Below are positions 1 to 10,231 of a stretch of 64,000 bases of DNA, piece after piece. The DNA is from Thalassospira mesophila. GTDB lineage: Bacteria; Pseudomonadota; Alphaproteobacteria; Rhodospirillales; Thalassospiraceae. A program made the translations under genes and the position numbers. Numbering within the stretch: position 1 is the stretch's first letter; each line of letters opens with the position of its first letter. The DNA is taken from the NCBI RefSeq assembly GCF_002115755.1, contig NZ_JFKA01000004.1, positions 310,001 to 374,000 of the forward strand. Reading direction: 5' to 3'. The notes beneath the pieces were generated by a model that worked only from the letters and a program-made list of their open reading frames with translations, was not told the DNA's origin and ran no database searches.

Positions 1-382
1 CGGCATCGACCTGAAGGGCGGTTTTGGCCAATGGCAAATCGCCTTCCCAATGCGAGCCATGGACATAAAACCGCCCGACCGAAATCGGTTTGAAGCTGCG
101 CAAATTGTCGCTGACCCAGTCCTTGGGTTCATAAATGCCAAATTCAACTTCCGGCGTGTCGGTGCCAAGCGCACTTGCCATCAGCGACACAGTGGTTTCC
201 ACCGCCACCTTGTCGATGGCTTTACCAGCAAAACCTTCGATCCGCCAATCGGTATCGGGCTCGCTGGTCAGTTCGGAATGCGACAGGGCATCGCAATAAT
301 CTGACAGGGCATCGGCAAAGGCCTCGACATGGGGGCCTTTGACGGTGAAGGAAAAATTATAGCAGCGCACAGTTTCGGTCAT
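1..382 (-). CDS. prmA: Ribosomal protein L11 methyltransferase PrmA, N-terminal part (runs off the window)
   Basis: The first 127 codons of a leftward gene are present, starting at ATG 380-382; the rest lies outside the window. The translation begins MTETVRCYNFSFTV and contains GRFYVHGSHW, the phrase that in PrmA precedes the SAM-dependent methyltransferase domain. PrmA methylates ribosomal protein L11 in the cytoplasm. The catalytic Rossmann part is not visible, so the call rests on the N-terminal substrate-recognition region and on the position directly downstream of uvrD, an arrangement I recall from other alphaproteobacteria. The gap to the helicase stop is about 90 bases, so co-transcription is plausible. 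Confidence 0.8.
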   Translation of the reverse strand, partial: MTETVRCYNFSFTVKGPHVEAFADALSDYCDALSHSELTSEPDTDWRIEGFAGKAIDKVAVETTVSLMASALGTDTPEVEFGIYEPKDWVSDNLRSFKPISVGRFYVHGSHWEGDLPLAKTALQVDA

Positions 383-471
383 TTTGCTTCTCGCTTGTCA
401 CAGTCGCGCCACGGCACAACCGGTTTGAAAGTCGCGCTCCTGCGCGCCTGATTAAAATATTATCCCCGGCT

Positions 472-2841
472 TTAACCCGGCAAAATAAAGCTGTCGACCA
501 CCTTTTTGGTGCCAACCTCGTCGAAGTGAATTTCCAGCTTGTTGCCATCCACCGATCGCACGGTACCGGGGCCAAATTTACGATGGCGCACCGTGTCGCC
601 AACCTTGTATTTCGACGACCCGCCGCGCGATGTAAACACGGCTTCGCCATCGGCCTTCACATCAATCACGTTTTTGCGCACCCGGTCCTGCCAGCCGGAA
701 CTGGCAAATTTGCGGTCAGAAAACGTGCTTTTCTGCGATTTATAGCCACCATTATTATCGCCATCATTGGCCCAACTGGGTGGTTTCATCCAGTCATCCG
801 ACCCCCAGGCACCGGGCGATACATTACCCTTACCCTGTGACAGGCCGGTATCGCTGAGGCGGTCAATATGATCGACCGGTAATTCATCGACAAAGCGCGA
901 TGGCAGGGCACTTTGCCACTGGTTATAAATACGCCGGTTGGCGGCATAGCTTACCGTGGCCCGCTTGCGCGCCCGGGTAATGCCGACATAGGCCAGGCGG
1001 CGTTCTTCTTCCAGCCCCTTAACCCCGCTTTCATCCATGGCGCGCTGATGGGGAAATACGCCTTCTTCCCAGCCGGGCAAGAAGACATAATCAAATTCCA
1101 GCCCCTTGGCCGCGTGCAAGGTCATGATGGTGACTTTTTCGCGCTCGTCGGACTGGTCATTTTCCATCACCAGCGACACATGTTCCAAAAACGTGGTCAG
1201 GTTTTCAAATTCGCCAATTGCGGAAACAAGTTCTTTCAGGTTTTCCAAACGGCCCGGTGCGTCAATTTCCTTCGATGTCCGCCACATATCGGTATAGCCG
1301 CTTTCATCCAGGACTATTTCCAAAACCTCAACATGGCTTTTTTCGGCCAAAAGCGCGCGCCAGCGGTCAAAATCGCCCATAAAATCGGCCAGCGTCTTGC
1401 GCAGCCTGGGCTTTATTTCCTCGGTCCCGATCAATTCGCGGGTTGCCATCGGCAAGGATATCGATTGATCGCGCGAATATTGATGCAGGGTTTGCAAGGC
1501 CACCTTGCCAACCCCGCGCTTGGGCACATTAACAATGCGTTCAAACGCCAAACTGTCGTCGGGCTGGGCAATCAGCCGGATATAAGCCAGCGCATCGCGA
1601 ACTTCCTGTCGTTCGTAAAACCGCGCGCCGCCAACAACCCGATAGGGCACACCGAGCGTGATCAGCCGCTCTTCAAATTCGCGGGTTTGAAAACCGGCAC
1701 GGACCAGAATGGCCATTTGCGAGGCACCAATACCGCGCGTTTGCAGGGTTTCAATATCCTCGCCGACCAGACGTGCTTCAGACTCACCATCCCACACGCC
1801 TTTAACCTGCACCTTTTCGCCGGTGTCAATTTCGGTCCACAATTCCTTGCCCAAACGGCCGGAATTATGCGCAATCAATTGCGAGGCAGCGGCCAGAATA
1901 TGCGGGGTGGAGCGATAATTTTGCTCCAGCTTAACCACATGGGCGCCGGGAAAATCGGTTTCAAAGCGCAGGATGTTGCCAACCTCGGCCCCGCGCCAGC
2001 TATAAATCGCCTGATCATCATCGCCAACGCAGCAAATATTACGATGCACCATCGCCATGGCGCGCAGCCACAAATACTGCGCCACGTTGGTATCTTGATA
2101 TTCATCAACCAGAATATAGCGAAAGCTTTGCTGGTACTGGCGCAAGACCTCGGGGTGTTTTTGAAAAATCGTCAGGCAATGCAACAATAAATCGCCAAAA
2201 TCGGCGGCATTCAGCACCGTCAGCCGTTGCTGATAAATCCGGTAAAGCTGCTGGGCGCGGCCATTGGCAAATTCCATGCCTTCGGTGGCGCGATCCGGGG
2301 TTAGGCCCTTGTCTTTCCAGCGCTGAATAATTCCCATCAACTGTTTGGCAGGCCATTTTTTAACATCGATTTGTTCGGCATCCATGATCTGCTTTAACAG
2401 GCGCACCTGATCGTCGGTATCAAGGATGGTGAAATTTGATTTCAACCCGACCAGTTCGGCATGGCGGCGCAACTGGCGCGCAGCCAGCGAATGGAACGTG
2501 CCCAGCCACCAGCCTTCAACCGGGCGGCCAAGGGTGGCGGCGACACGTTCCTGCATTTCGCGCGCGGCACGGTTGGTAAAGGTCACCGTCAGGATTTGCT
2601 GGGGATGCAAATATTCCGGCGCGCCACTTTTTGTTTCCAGCAAATAGGCCAACCGGGTGGTCAACACCCGGGTTTTGCCGGTACCGGCCCCGGCCAACAC
2701 CAATAACGGCCCGTCCAGCGTCGCAACGGCGTCACGCTGTTCGGTATTAAGGCTGGTCAGATATCCCGGTTCGGGGCCATCTTCCAGGCGCATATCCGGG
2801 GCAGAGCTGTATTCGTCGATTTCAAAGGGATCATCAGTCAT
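472..2841 (-). CDS. uvrD: ATP-dependent DNA helicase UvrD/PcrA (SF1A)
   Basis: A 789-residue superfamily 1A 3'-5' DNA helicase used in nucleotide excision and mismatch repair. Visible motifs in order: Q-motif region LNTEQRDAV near residue 31, Walker A AGAGTGKT at 50-57, the DEYQDTN Walker B motif, GDDDQAIYSWRGA (motif III), QNYRST (motif IV), TLHAAKGLEFDYVF (motif V) and VGITRARKRA (motif VI). The C-terminus, from about residue 735, is the small Tudor-like fold of PcrA/UvrD (YKVGDTVRHRKFGPGTV), which binds RNA polymerase in the characterised proteins. Length is typical and the domain set complete. The start ATG at 2841 gives the expected short leader MTDDPFEID. UvrD and PcrA cannot be told apart from the motifs alone. 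Confidence 0.95.
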   Translation of the reverse strand: MTDDPFEIDEYSSAPDMRLEDGPEPGYLTSLNTEQRDAVATLDGPLLVLAGAGTGKTRVLTTRLAYLLETKSGAPEYLHPQQILTVTFTNRAAREMQERVAATLGRPVEGWWLGTFHSLAARQLRRHAELVGLKSNFTILDTDDQVRLLKQIMDAEQIDVKKWPAKQLMGIIQRWKDKGLTPDRATEGMEFANGRAQQLYRIYQQRLTVLNAADFGDLLLHCLTIFQKHPEVLRQYQQSFRYILVDEYQDTNVAQYLWLRAMAMVHRNICCVGDDDQAIYSWRGAEVGNILRFETDFPGAHVVKLEQNYRSTPHILAAASQLIAHNSGRLGKELWTEIDTGEKVQVKGVWDGESEARLVGEDIETLQTRGIGASQMAILVRAGFQTREFEERLITLGVPYRVVGGARFYERQEVRDALAYIRLIAQPDDSLAFERIVNVPKRGVGKVALQTLHQYSRDQSISLPMATRELIGTEEIKPRLRKTLADFMGDFDRWRALLAEKSHVEVLEIVLDESGYTDMWRTSKEIDAPGRLENLKELVSAIGEFENLTTFLEHVSLVMENDQSDEREKVTIMTLHAAKGLEFDYVFLPGWEEGVFPHQRAMDESGVKGLEEERRLAYVGITRARKRATVSYAANRRIYNQWQSALPSRFVDELPVDHIDRLSDTGLSQGKGNVSPGAWGSDDWMKPPSWANDGDNNGGYKSQKSTFSDRKFASSGWQDRVRKNVIDVKADGEAVFTSRGGSSKYKVGDTVRHRKFGPGTVRSVDGNKLEIHFDEVGTKKVVDSFILPG

Positions 2842-3224
2842 GGCGACCTATATAACATGCCTGTGCGTATGAACCAGTGCGCGATTGTATTTTTGACAAA
2901 CAAATCATGAACACCAACCCGGTTTAAGCCCTTGTCGCACACAGGTAAAGCCCGGCATTTCCACCGCAACCGCTGGCGGCAAATCTGGCCCGCCATGACG
3001 GATAAAAACGCGAAAATCCGCACATTTTTTATCGCACCGCGCCCACCGATACGCCGCATCGCAGCAAATTCGCGCCCACCGGGCATTGGCCCCAAAATTG
3101 CTTGGATAATCAATGCCTAACGCAATCGTTATCGGCACCCGGCAAAACATGCCGCCTTTTGGCATGCGGGCGTTGGAAAACGGTTGGGTCTGGCAGTGTT
3201 TCCCTTGTCAAACGGGAGATTTAA
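2842..3224. other. Gene-free stretch between uvrD and the EF-hand gene
   Basis: This 383-base gap must hold the divergent promoters of the helicase gene and the EF-hand gene. Small open frames here have no recognisable protein character. A hairpin with CATGCC/GGCATG arms lies near 3149-3167. A purine-rich ribosome site (ACGGGAG) sits just before the EF-hand start. I see no RNA gene or mobile element. Confidence 0.5.
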
Positions 3225-4031
3225 ATGACGAGTGGCATAAGTGGTCTTGGACTCGGCGGGCAGATATTCTCCAGCCGCAGTGCAGACAAAACGGCTGCCC
3301 TTGGTGCTATCGAAGATATCGCAGGTTTTAGCGCAGGAAGCGCGTCTACCGAGGACACAACGACAAGCGACAGTACGTCTGGTTTAGACAATCTGTTGAA
3401 ATATACCCCGCAACTTTCCGACAGCCTTCAAGGCTTTATGGTGAGTTTGCAGGAAACGACCCAAAGTTCGCAATCAAATGGCGCGGTGGAAGCCAGCCAG
3501 ATGTTTGACAAACTTGACAGCAATGGTGACGGCGCGCTGAGCAAGGAAGAATTCCTCGCGGGCAAGCCCGATGATGTCAGTGACGATCAGGCCGAAAATC
3601 TGTGGGAACAGATTTCCGGGGGCAGCAGCGACGCTGTGAGCCAGGATGATTTTGTCACCGCCATGCAATCGGGTGCCGGAGCCCCGCCCGCCGGTGGCGG
3701 CGGTGGTGGTGGTGGATCGGGCGATGATAGCGAAGAAAGCTATGACGCCCTTGATACCAACAAGGACGGCGTTGTCAGCCTGCAGGAATTGATGGCGGCA
3801 AGTTCGGGCACGGAATCCGTTTCGGATGATGACCTGGCAAACCTGATCAATTCTGACAGTGATGGTTCCACAACCAGCACCACATCGACCAGCGCATCAA
3901 GCAATGCGGGCAACCTGTTTGCCAGCACGTTTGGGACCACAGGTTCGAATGTGAATTTTGACAATCGCGTTCTGGCGCAAATGATGACCGGCAACTCTGC
4001 CAGCTATCAGGCCGGTGCGGGTCTTGCCTAG
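3225..4031 (+). CDS. EF-hand domain protein with a polyglycine linker
   Basis: A 268-residue acidic Ser/Thr/Gly-rich protein. Two canonical EF-hand loops are visible: DSNGDGALSKEE at 98-109 (ligands D98, N100, D102, E109) and DTNKDGVVSLQE at 177-188 (D177, N179, D181, E188). A weaker hand-like stretch lies at about 127-143. A run of eight glycines at about 157-164 separates the two halves, and the C-terminal third is rich in Ser, Thr and Asn. No N-terminal signal peptide is visible; the N-terminus MTSGISGLGLGGQ is polar and Gly-rich, so location is open (cytoplasm, or export by a signal-less route). Calcium binding is expected from the loops. An AACGGGAG ribosome site precedes the ATG. The gene stands alone between two leftward genes, so it has its own promoter. 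The specific role is unknown. Confidence 0.8.
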   Translation: MTSGISGLGLGGQIFSSRSADKTAALGAIEDIAGFSAGSASTEDTTTSDSTSGLDNLLKYTPQLSDSLQGFMVSLQETTQSSQSNGAVEASQMFDKLDSNGDGALSKEEFLAGKPDDVSDDQAENLWEQISGGSSDAVSQDDFVTAMQSGAGAPPAGGGGGGGGSGDDSEESYDALDTNKDGVVSLQELMAASSGTESVSDDDLANLINSDSDGSTTSTTSTSASSNAGNLFASTFGTTGSNVNFDNRVLAQMMTGNSASYQAGAGLA

Positions 4032-4060
4032 GCAACCGCTGTAAAACTGCTGATTTTTAT

Positions 4061-4090
4061 CACAAAGGGCGCGTTTTTGCGCCCTTTGTG
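4061..4090. terminator. Perfect inverted repeat between convergent genes
   Basis: CACAAAGGGCGC and GCGCCCTTTGTG form a perfect 12-bp stem with a six-base T-rich loop. It sits between the EF-hand stop and the chloride channel stop, where a shared terminator is expected. Neither side has a clean T-tract, so it is a less certain terminator than others in this window. Confidence 0.6.
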
Positions 4091-4107
4091 CTTGGTAATG
4101 CAAATGC

Positions 4108-5901
4108 TTAAAACAGTTTTGGTGGCGCGTCCCCACGTTCTTCGCTGTGCAGTTCCAGCAAGGCGCGGTTATAGGCCATCATGGCGTCCTTTTCATGGAC
4201 AAAGCCAATCATCAGTTTGTCGTCGTTGCTGGCAACCACCGGCAAATGTTCATCGCCGGTTTGCTCCATTAACCGAATGGCATGTTCGATGCTGTCTTCG
4301 CGGCACACCACCGGCGGCTCTACCCGGGCCAGTTGGGTTGCCGTTACATCGTCGCCAATGTCGGGGTCAAAGGCGGCGTGGCGCAAATCGGCCAGAGTGA
4401 TGGTGCCGACCAGTTTTCCTTCCGCATCAAGCACGAACAATTCGCCATAGGGCGCATTGATCAGCTTTTCGCGCAACCGGCTTAGCGGCTCGTCGGGCAG
4501 GACGGTGGCAAACTGCTTTGTCATCACATCGACCACCTTTAGGCTGCGCAGCAAATTAACCTCGCGCCCCCAGCGATGGCTTAACCCGCGCTGGCGCAAT
4601 TGCCAGCCAAAGAACGACCCGCCCTGCGCCTGATCGGCAATCATGGAGGCAATAACCGATGCCACCATCACGGCAATGGTCAGTTCATAATCGCCGGTCA
4701 GTTCGAAAATGATCAGGGTGGTTGAAATGGGCGCGCCCAACATGGCCGCGGCCACCGCCCCCATCCCGACCAGCGTATAGGCCCCGTGGCCTGACGACAA
4801 ATGTGGCAACAAGGCCGTGGCAGTAAGGCCAAACGACCCGCCCAGCATGGCCCCTAAAAACAAAGCCGGGCTAAACACACCACCGCCAAACCCCAAACCA
4901 AGGCACAGCACAACCAGCACTGCCTTAACCACCAAAAGCTGACTTAACAGCGACCAGGAATACACTTCGTAAAGCGCATCGTTAATTGCGCCATAACCAA
5001 CGCCAACAATTTGCGGATACCCCACCGCCATTATTCCCACCGCTAACCCCGCCAGCGCCGGGCGCGCCCACAGCGGAAGCCCGGTTGACCCGATAAACTT
5101 TTGCGTAAACCCGACAGAGCGCACGACCAGAATGCTGAGAATACCGGCGCACACACCAAGCAACGCAAAAGCGGGAAATTCCAGAAAAGATGCAATTTCG
5201 TGGGCCGGAATCAGAAACGAAATATCATGGCCGAAATACAGCCGGGTTAAAATGGTACCGCTAACCGATGCCAGCACAATCGGGGCAAATGCCGTGAGCG
5301 CATAATGGCCCAGGGCCACTTCATGGGCAAAAAGGGCACCGGCCAGCGGCGCATTAAACGATGCCGCCACCGCCGATGCCACCCCGCAGCCCAGCAAGGT
5401 GCGCGCGGCACTACGACGCAAATGCAAAATGCGGGTTAACCATGCGCCAATGGTTGCGCCCATATGCACAACCGGCCCTTCGCGGCCCAGCGATGCGCCA
5501 CAGCCCAGCGACACAACATTCACCAGTGCCGCCTTGATACCACCGGTTGCCGACATGCGGCCATCATGAAAGGCAGCGGCATCGATCACGTCGGCAACGC
5601 CCAGAACCCGGCGTTCGGGCATGAAATGATAAACAAACACACCAATGATCAACCCGCCCAGTGTGGGCACCAAAATAAGATGCCAGGCGGGCAGGTTTTG
5701 CAAAAAATAATGCACCGCCTCGTCAGACGATCCAAACCCCAGTTTTTGAATGAACAACAGGACTTCGCGAAACACAATTGCCACCGCCCCCACCAGCGTG
5801 CCCACCACAAGGGCAAGAACCGATAAAATCAGTTGTTCCCCCTTTAAGACACGGCGCAAGCCCGCAAAGATGCGTGGATTTCGCAAACTGATGACTGCCA
5901 A
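4108..5901 (-). CDS. CLC-family chloride channel/transporter with C-terminal CBS pair
   Basis: A 597-residue polytopic inner-membrane protein of the CLC family, which moves chloride through a channel or by Cl-/H+ exchange. The signature GREGP is at 139-143, with E141 matching the gating glutamate, and GGGVFSP (the GxFxP motif) is at about 339-345. The first CLC signature (GSGIP) is replaced by a GVADV-type sequence, a variation seen in this CBS-bearing subgroup. After the membrane domain, from about residue 450, two CBS domains follow (VMTKQFATVLPDEPL..., then VVCREDSIEHAIRLM...), which in relatives sense adenine nucleotides. The start at 5901 leaves a short basic leader before the first membrane helix. 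The gene is monocistronic. Confidence 0.92.
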   Translation of the reverse strand: MAVISLRNPRIFAGLRRVLKGEQLILSVLALVVGTLVGAVAIVFREVLLFIQKLGFGSSDEAVHYFLQNLPAWHLILVPTLGGLIIGVFVYHFMPERRVLGVADVIDAAAFHDGRMSATGGIKAALVNVVSLGCGASLGREGPVVHMGATIGAWLTRILHLRRSAARTLLGCGVASAVAASFNAPLAGALFAHEVALGHYALTAFAPIVLASVSGTILTRLYFGHDISFLIPAHEIASFLEFPAFALLGVCAGILSILVVRSVGFTQKFIGSTGLPLWARPALAGLAVGIMAVGYPQIVGVGYGAINDALYEVYSWSLLSQLLVVKAVLVVLCLGLGFGGGVFSPALFLGAMLGGSFGLTATALLPHLSSGHGAYTLVGMGAVAAAMLGAPISTTLIIFELTGDYELTIAVMVASVIASMIADQAQGGSFFGWQLRQRGLSHRWGREVNLLRSLKVVDVMTKQFATVLPDEPLSRLREKLINAPYGELFVLDAEGKLVGTITLADLRHAAFDPDIGDDVTATQLARVEPPVVCREDSIEHAIRLMEQTGDEHLPVVASNDDKLMIGFVHEKDAMMAYNRALLELHSEERGDAPPKLF

Positions 5902-6179
5902 TGCCCCGTGTCCCCTGCCCTGTTTTTAATGCGAAACATGTCGCAACCCCGGCGATTATATCGCACTGCGCCATTATAACCGTCAAATTTTCAATTGCCT
6001 TTTTAACACCGGCCCAATGCGCACAGCAGGCATTCCCTGCCTTTTTGCCATCTGCTGACACAGCCTGACGCAAATTAAAAAAACGATCATTGATCTTTGG
6101 CGCGCCGATGCCCCATTCTTGCAACCAAATCAGATGCATATCATATGCACCCCATAATTCGTTTCAGGACATTTTGTTA

Positions 6180-7430
6180 ATGACCAGCAGTCAACCGGCG
6201 GACACATCTTTGTCTCGTCCCATTCCGGCTTTTGCCGAATTTGTCGCCTTAATGGCCCTGACCATGGGCATGGTGGCACTTTCGATTGATAACCTGTTAC
6301 CGGCCTTTGGCCCAATTGCCCGTGATTATGGCCTGACCGATCCCAACGAAATCCAGTTGCTGGTTTTCGTTTTCATGATCGGCTTTGCCCTGATGCAAAT
6401 TGTCTATGGGCCGCTGGCCGATGTCTATGGCCGCAAACGCACCCTGATGCTGGGGCTGATCATTTACACCATCGGCACCGTGATGGCGTTTTTTGCCGAC
6501 AGTTTTGAACATTTGCTGATTGCCCGTTTTATTCAGGGGCTGGGCGCGGCTGCCCCGCGCGTTCTTACCCTGACCATCATTCGCGACTGTTTTAATGGTC
6601 GCGACATGGCGCGCGTGATGTCGCTGGTGATGATGGTATTTATCATTGTGCCGGTTTTTGCCCCGGCCAGTGGCGGGTTGATCCTGTCGTTTGGGGGCTG
6701 GCACCTGATTTTCGGCTTTATGCTGTTACTCGCCATTGTGGTTGCGCTTTGGTACAAGCTGCGCATGCCCGAAACCCTGCACCCGGAATACCGGCATAAA
6801 CTTTCGATCCGGCGCATTTTCCGCGATTTTCGCGTTACCGCCACCACCCGCCAGACAGTGGGCTATGCCAGTGCGATGGGCCTGTGTTTTGGCTGCCTGA
6901 TGTCCTATATCGGCTCGGCTGAACAAATATTTGACTCATCAATTTACGGGCTGGGCACGATGTTTCCGGTGGTCTTTGGCCTGATTGCCGCCGCGATGAG
7001 TGTTGCATCCCTGGTTAATGCCCGGCTGGTGCGCAAAATTGGCATGCATAAATTATCGCATTTCGGCCTGTGCGTTTTTATTGCCATCAGCGCGGTTAAC
7101 CTGGTTGTGGCCCTGTCTTATGACGGTATCCCGCCGCTTTGGATGTTTGGCGTGGGTTTAACAATTGCGCATTTCGCCTTTATGCTGACCATGCCGAATT
7201 TCAATTCGCTGGCCATGGAACCGGTGGGGGCGATTGCGGGCACGGCATCGTCGCTGATCGGGTTTTACACCACCCTGATCGGGGTGGTTTGCGGTGCCAT
7301 TGTCGGGCAAAACTTTAACGGCACCGTCATTCCGCTGGTGGCCGGATATCTGACACTCGGTGTGATCTGCATGATCATTGTGCTGACAACCGAACGCGGC
7401 AAACTGTTTCATGCAACGCATGGATCGTAA
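6180..7430 (+). CDS. MFS drug-resistance transporter, Bcr/CflA type
   Basis: A 416-residue, 12-helix major facilitator. The loop between helices 2 and 3 carries motif A (GPLADVYGRKRTL), and ARFIQGLGAAAPRVLTL in helix 4-5 resembles the drug/H+ antiporter motifs of the Bcr/CflA group. An upstream in-frame start at 6090 would add 30 residues with no family character. I chose ATG 6180 (MTSSQPAD) because a CAGGA ribosome site precedes it and the first membrane helix then begins near residue 20. It probably exports small toxic compounds by proton exchange; the substrate cannot be read from sequence. It ends at a strong hairpin shared with metH. Confidence 0.88.
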   Translation: MTSSQPADTSLSRPIPAFAEFVALMALTMGMVALSIDNLLPAFGPIARDYGLTDPNEIQLLVFVFMIGFALMQIVYGPLADVYGRKRTLMLGLIIYTIGTVMAFFADSFEHLLIARFIQGLGAAAPRVLTLTIIRDCFNGRDMARVMSLVMMVFIIVPVFAPASGGLILSFGGWHLIFGFMLLLAIVVALWYKLRMPETLHPEYRHKLSIRRIFRDFRVTATTRQTVGYASAMGLCFGCLMSYIGSAEQIFDSSIYGLGTMFPVVFGLIAAAMSVASLVNARLVRKIGMHKLSHFGLCVFIAISAVNLVVALSYDGIPPLWMFGVGLTIAHFAFMLTMPNFNSLAMEPVGAIAGTASSLIGFYTTLIGVVCGAIVGQNFNGTVIPLVAGYLTLGVICMIIVLTTERGKLFHATHGS

Positions 7431-7468
7431 AGCATACCGGGCTTGATATTTACCGGTTTCGGCAAACA

Positions 7469-7506
7469 AAAATCCCCCGTCAGTTCATAGTCCTGACGGG
7501 GGATTT
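7469..7506. terminator. Bidirectional terminator between the MFS gene and metH
   Basis: A stem AATCCCCCGTCAG paired with CTGACGGGGGATT closes a short loop. It is followed by TTATTTTG on the plus strand and preceded by an A-rich run, which gives a T-tract on the minus strand. It lies between two convergent stops. Confidence 0.85.
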
Positions 7507-7553
7507 ATTTTGCGCGTTACACCGCGAGAAACGATGCCAAAACAGGCACCGGA

Positions 7554-10205
7554 TCAGCCCCGAAGCGGGCGCGGATCGTAGTTCAGGTTTGGTGCCAGCC
7601 AGCGTTCAGCCACGGCCAGATCCATGCCTTTGCGTTTGGCATAGTCTTCGACCTGATCGCGTTCGATTTTGCCAAGGCCGAAATATTTGGCGTCGGGATT
7701 GGCGAAATAAAAGCCGCTGACCGATGCCGTTGGCGTCATCGCATAGCTTTCGGTCAAGGACACACCGGTCAGTTTTTCCGCATTCAGCAATTGCCAAAGC
7801 GTGCCTTTTTCGGTGTGGTCCGGGCAGGCCGGATAGCCCGGTGCCGGGCGAATACCCTGATATTTCTCGCCAATCAGGTCTTCGTTGGCCAAATCCTCGT
7901 CGCGGGCATAACCCCACAATTCGCGACGGACTTTTTCGTGCATGGTTTCGGAAAAAGCTTCGGCAAAGCGGTCACCCAGTGCCTTGACCAGAATGGCGTT
8001 ATAATCGTCATTCTCGGCTTCCAGCCCCTTGGCAATGGTTTCGACTTCCGGCCCGGCGGTAACGACAAAGGCACCGATATAGTCGATTTTGCCGCTTTCC
8101 CTGGGCGCGATATAGTCGGCAAGGGCGCGGTTGGGGCGCTTGTTATTTTCGCGAAACATTTGCTGGCGCAAGGTATGAATAACAACCGGTTCGTTGCCAT
8201 CAGGTGCCGGGGTTATTTCAATGTCATCGCCCACCCCATTGGCGGGCCAAATGCCAACCACGGCACGCGGCGTGAACCATTTTTCATCGACAATGCGTTT
8301 TAACATCGCCTGGGCATCGGCAAACAGGTTACGTGCCGTTTCGCCAACAACCTCGTCATCAAGAATGGCGGGGAAACGACCATGCAATTCCCAGGTTTCA
8401 AAAAACGGCTTCCAGTCGAACCGTTTAACCAGTTCAGCCAGATCGAAATTTTCAAACACGGTCAGGCCCGGTTTGACCGGGGCAACGGGGGTGTAATTTT
8501 CCCAGTCAAGCTGCGCTTTGTTGGCGCGCGCCGCATCAAGGGCAAAACGTTTTTTCTGCAATTGCTGGGCGGCATGGCGTTCGGCCATTGCCACATATTC
8601 ATCATGCAATTCTTTGACAAACACATCGCGGCGGGTTTCCGACACCAGGTTGCTGGCAACCCCCACCGCGCGCGACGCATCAATCACGTAAACCACGGCC
8701 TTGTTGTAATTGGGGGCAATTTTAACCGCTGTATGCACCTTTGATGTGGTGGCCCCGCCAATCAGCAACGGAATATTCAGCCCTTCGCGCTCCATTTCGG
8801 CGGCAACATAGGTCATTTCTTCCAGCGACGGCGTAATCAGCCCGGACAGGCCGATCATATCGACATTTTCGGCCTTGGCAGTTTCGATAATTTTCTGGGT
8901 TGGCACCATCACGCCAAGGTCCAGCACCTCGAAATTGTTACATTGCAGAACCACGCCAACAATGTTTTTGCCAATATCGTGAACGTCACCCTTAACCGTG
9001 GCGAGCAGGATTTTGCCGTTGGTTTCGCGTTTGCCCTGCTTTTCTTCCTCGATATACGGGATCAGATAAGCCACGGCCTTTTTCATCACCCGGGCCGATT
9101 TCACCACCTGGGGTAAAAACATTTTACCGGCCCCAAACAGGTCGCCAACAACGTTCATGCCGTCCATCAGCGGCCCTTCAATCACATGAAGGGGCTTGTC
9201 GGCCTGCTGGCGGGCTTCTTCGGTGTCTTCTTCAACAAATTCGGCAATGCCATTGACCAGGGCGTGGGCAAGGCGTTCATTAACCGGCTTTTTGCGCCAT
9301 TCCTGATCGACCTTCTTTTCCGGGCCGCCGGTCCCCTTGTATTTGTCGGCAACTTCCAACAACCGGTCGGTAGCATCGGAGCGGCGGTTCAAAATGACGT
9401 CTTCAACGCGTTCACGCAAATCAGCCGGGATTTCTTCGTAAACCACCAGCTGCCCGGCATTCACAATGCCCATATCCATGCCCGCCCGCACGGCATGGTA
9501 TAAAAACACCGAATGCATGGCTTCGCGGACCGGGTTATTGCCCCGGAACGAAAAGGACACGTTGGAAACGCCGCCCGAAATTTTGGCGTAGGGCAGCCGT
9601 TCCTTGATCAGTTTGCAGGCTTCGATAAAATCGACAGCATAATTGTCGTGTTCTTCAATCCCGGTGGCGATGGCAAAAATATTGGGATCGAAAATAATGT
9701 CTTCAGGCGGAAACCCGACCTTGTCGACCAACACCCGATAGCTGCGTTCGCAAATGTCGATTTTGCGTTTTACCGTATCGGCCTGGCCTTTTTCGTCAAA
9801 CGCCATCACAACCACAGCGGCACCATAACGGCGCAACAGGTTGGCCTGACGAATAAACGGCTCGTCGCCTTCTTTCAGGCTGATCGAATTAACGATGCCC
9901 TTGCCTTGCAGGCATTTCAAACCGGCTTCGATCACGTTCCATTTGGAACTGTCGATCATGATCGGCACGCGGGCGATGTCGGGCTCGGCGGCGACCAGAT
10001 TAACGAAATTGACCATCGCCGTTTCGGCATCGAGCATCGCATCATCCATATTGATGTCGATGATCTGGGCGCCGTTTTCAACCTGCTCGCGGGCCACATC
10101 AAGGGCGGCTTCGTAGTTTTCCTCGACGATCAGCTTTTTGAATTTTATCGAACCTGCGACGTTGGTACGCTCGCCGATATTGATGAATCTGGATATTTGG
10201 GTCAT
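7554..10205 (-). CDS. metH: Methionine synthase, folate/cobalamin/reactivation part (split MetH)
   Basis: An 883-residue protein equal to the C-terminal two thirds of cobalamin-dependent MetH. It starts directly in the pterin-binding domain ([13 protein letters not shown], residues about 8-20), then has the four-helix cap and the B12-binding Rossmann domain with GDVHDIGKN (His409 being the lower cobalt ligand), and ends with the AdoMet-binding reactivation domain ([14 protein letters not shown], near 800). It moves the methyl group from methyl-tetrahydrofolate to cob(I)alamin; the homocysteine domain is encoded by the next gene upstream, 26 bases away. The two proteins together make a complete MetH, so this is a split enzyme, not a truncation. 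Start ATG 10205. Confidence 0.93.
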   Translation of the reverse strand: MTQISRFINIGERTNVAGSIKFKKLIVEENYEAALDVAREQVENGAQIIDINMDDAMLDAETAMVNFVNLVAAEPDIARVPIMIDSSKWNVIEAGLKCLQGKGIVNSISLKEGDEPFIRQANLLRRYGAAVVVMAFDEKGQADTVKRKIDICERSYRVLVDKVGFPPEDIIFDPNIFAIATGIEEHDNYAVDFIEACKLIKERLPYAKISGGVSNVSFSFRGNNPVREAMHSVFLYHAVRAGMDMGIVNAGQLVVYEEIPADLRERVEDVILNRRSDATDRLLEVADKYKGTGGPEKKVDQEWRKKPVNERLAHALVNGIAEFVEEDTEEARQQADKPLHVIEGPLMDGMNVVGDLFGAGKMFLPQVVKSARVMKKAVAYLIPYIEEEKQGKRETNGKILLATVKGDVHDIGKNIVGVVLQCNNFEVLDLGVMVPTQKIIETAKAENVDMIGLSGLITPSLEEMTYVAAEMEREGLNIPLLIGGATTSKVHTAVKIAPNYNKAVVYVIDASRAVGVASNLVSETRRDVFVKELHDEYVAMAERHAAQQLQKKRFALDAARANKAQLDWENYTPVAPVKPGLTVFENFDLAELVKRFDWKPFFETWELHGRFPAILDDEVVGETARNLFADAQAMLKRIVDEKWFTPRAVVGIWPANGVGDDIEITPAPDGNEPVVIHTLRQQMFRENNKRPNRALADYIAPRESGKIDYIGAFVVTAGPEVETIAKGLEAENDDYNAILVKALGDRFAEAFSETMHEKVRRELWGYARDEDLANEDLIGEKYQGIRPAPGYPACPDHTEKGTLWQLLNAEKLTGVSLTESYAMTPTASVSGFYFANPDAKYFGLGKIERDQVEDYAKRKGMDLAVAERWLAPNLNYDPRPLRG

Positions 10206-10231
10206 CGTTTTTTCGATCTCTCTCGGCTTAC

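Noticed and set aside
913-2190. 425-codon open frame on the plus strand inside uvrD
   Set aside because: It is an antisense frame of a well-supported helicase gene. The helicase motifs are intact on the other strand.
6090-6179. Upstream extension of the MFS gene
   Set aside because: The 30 extra residues lack family likeness, and a ribosome site lies before the later ATG at 6180.
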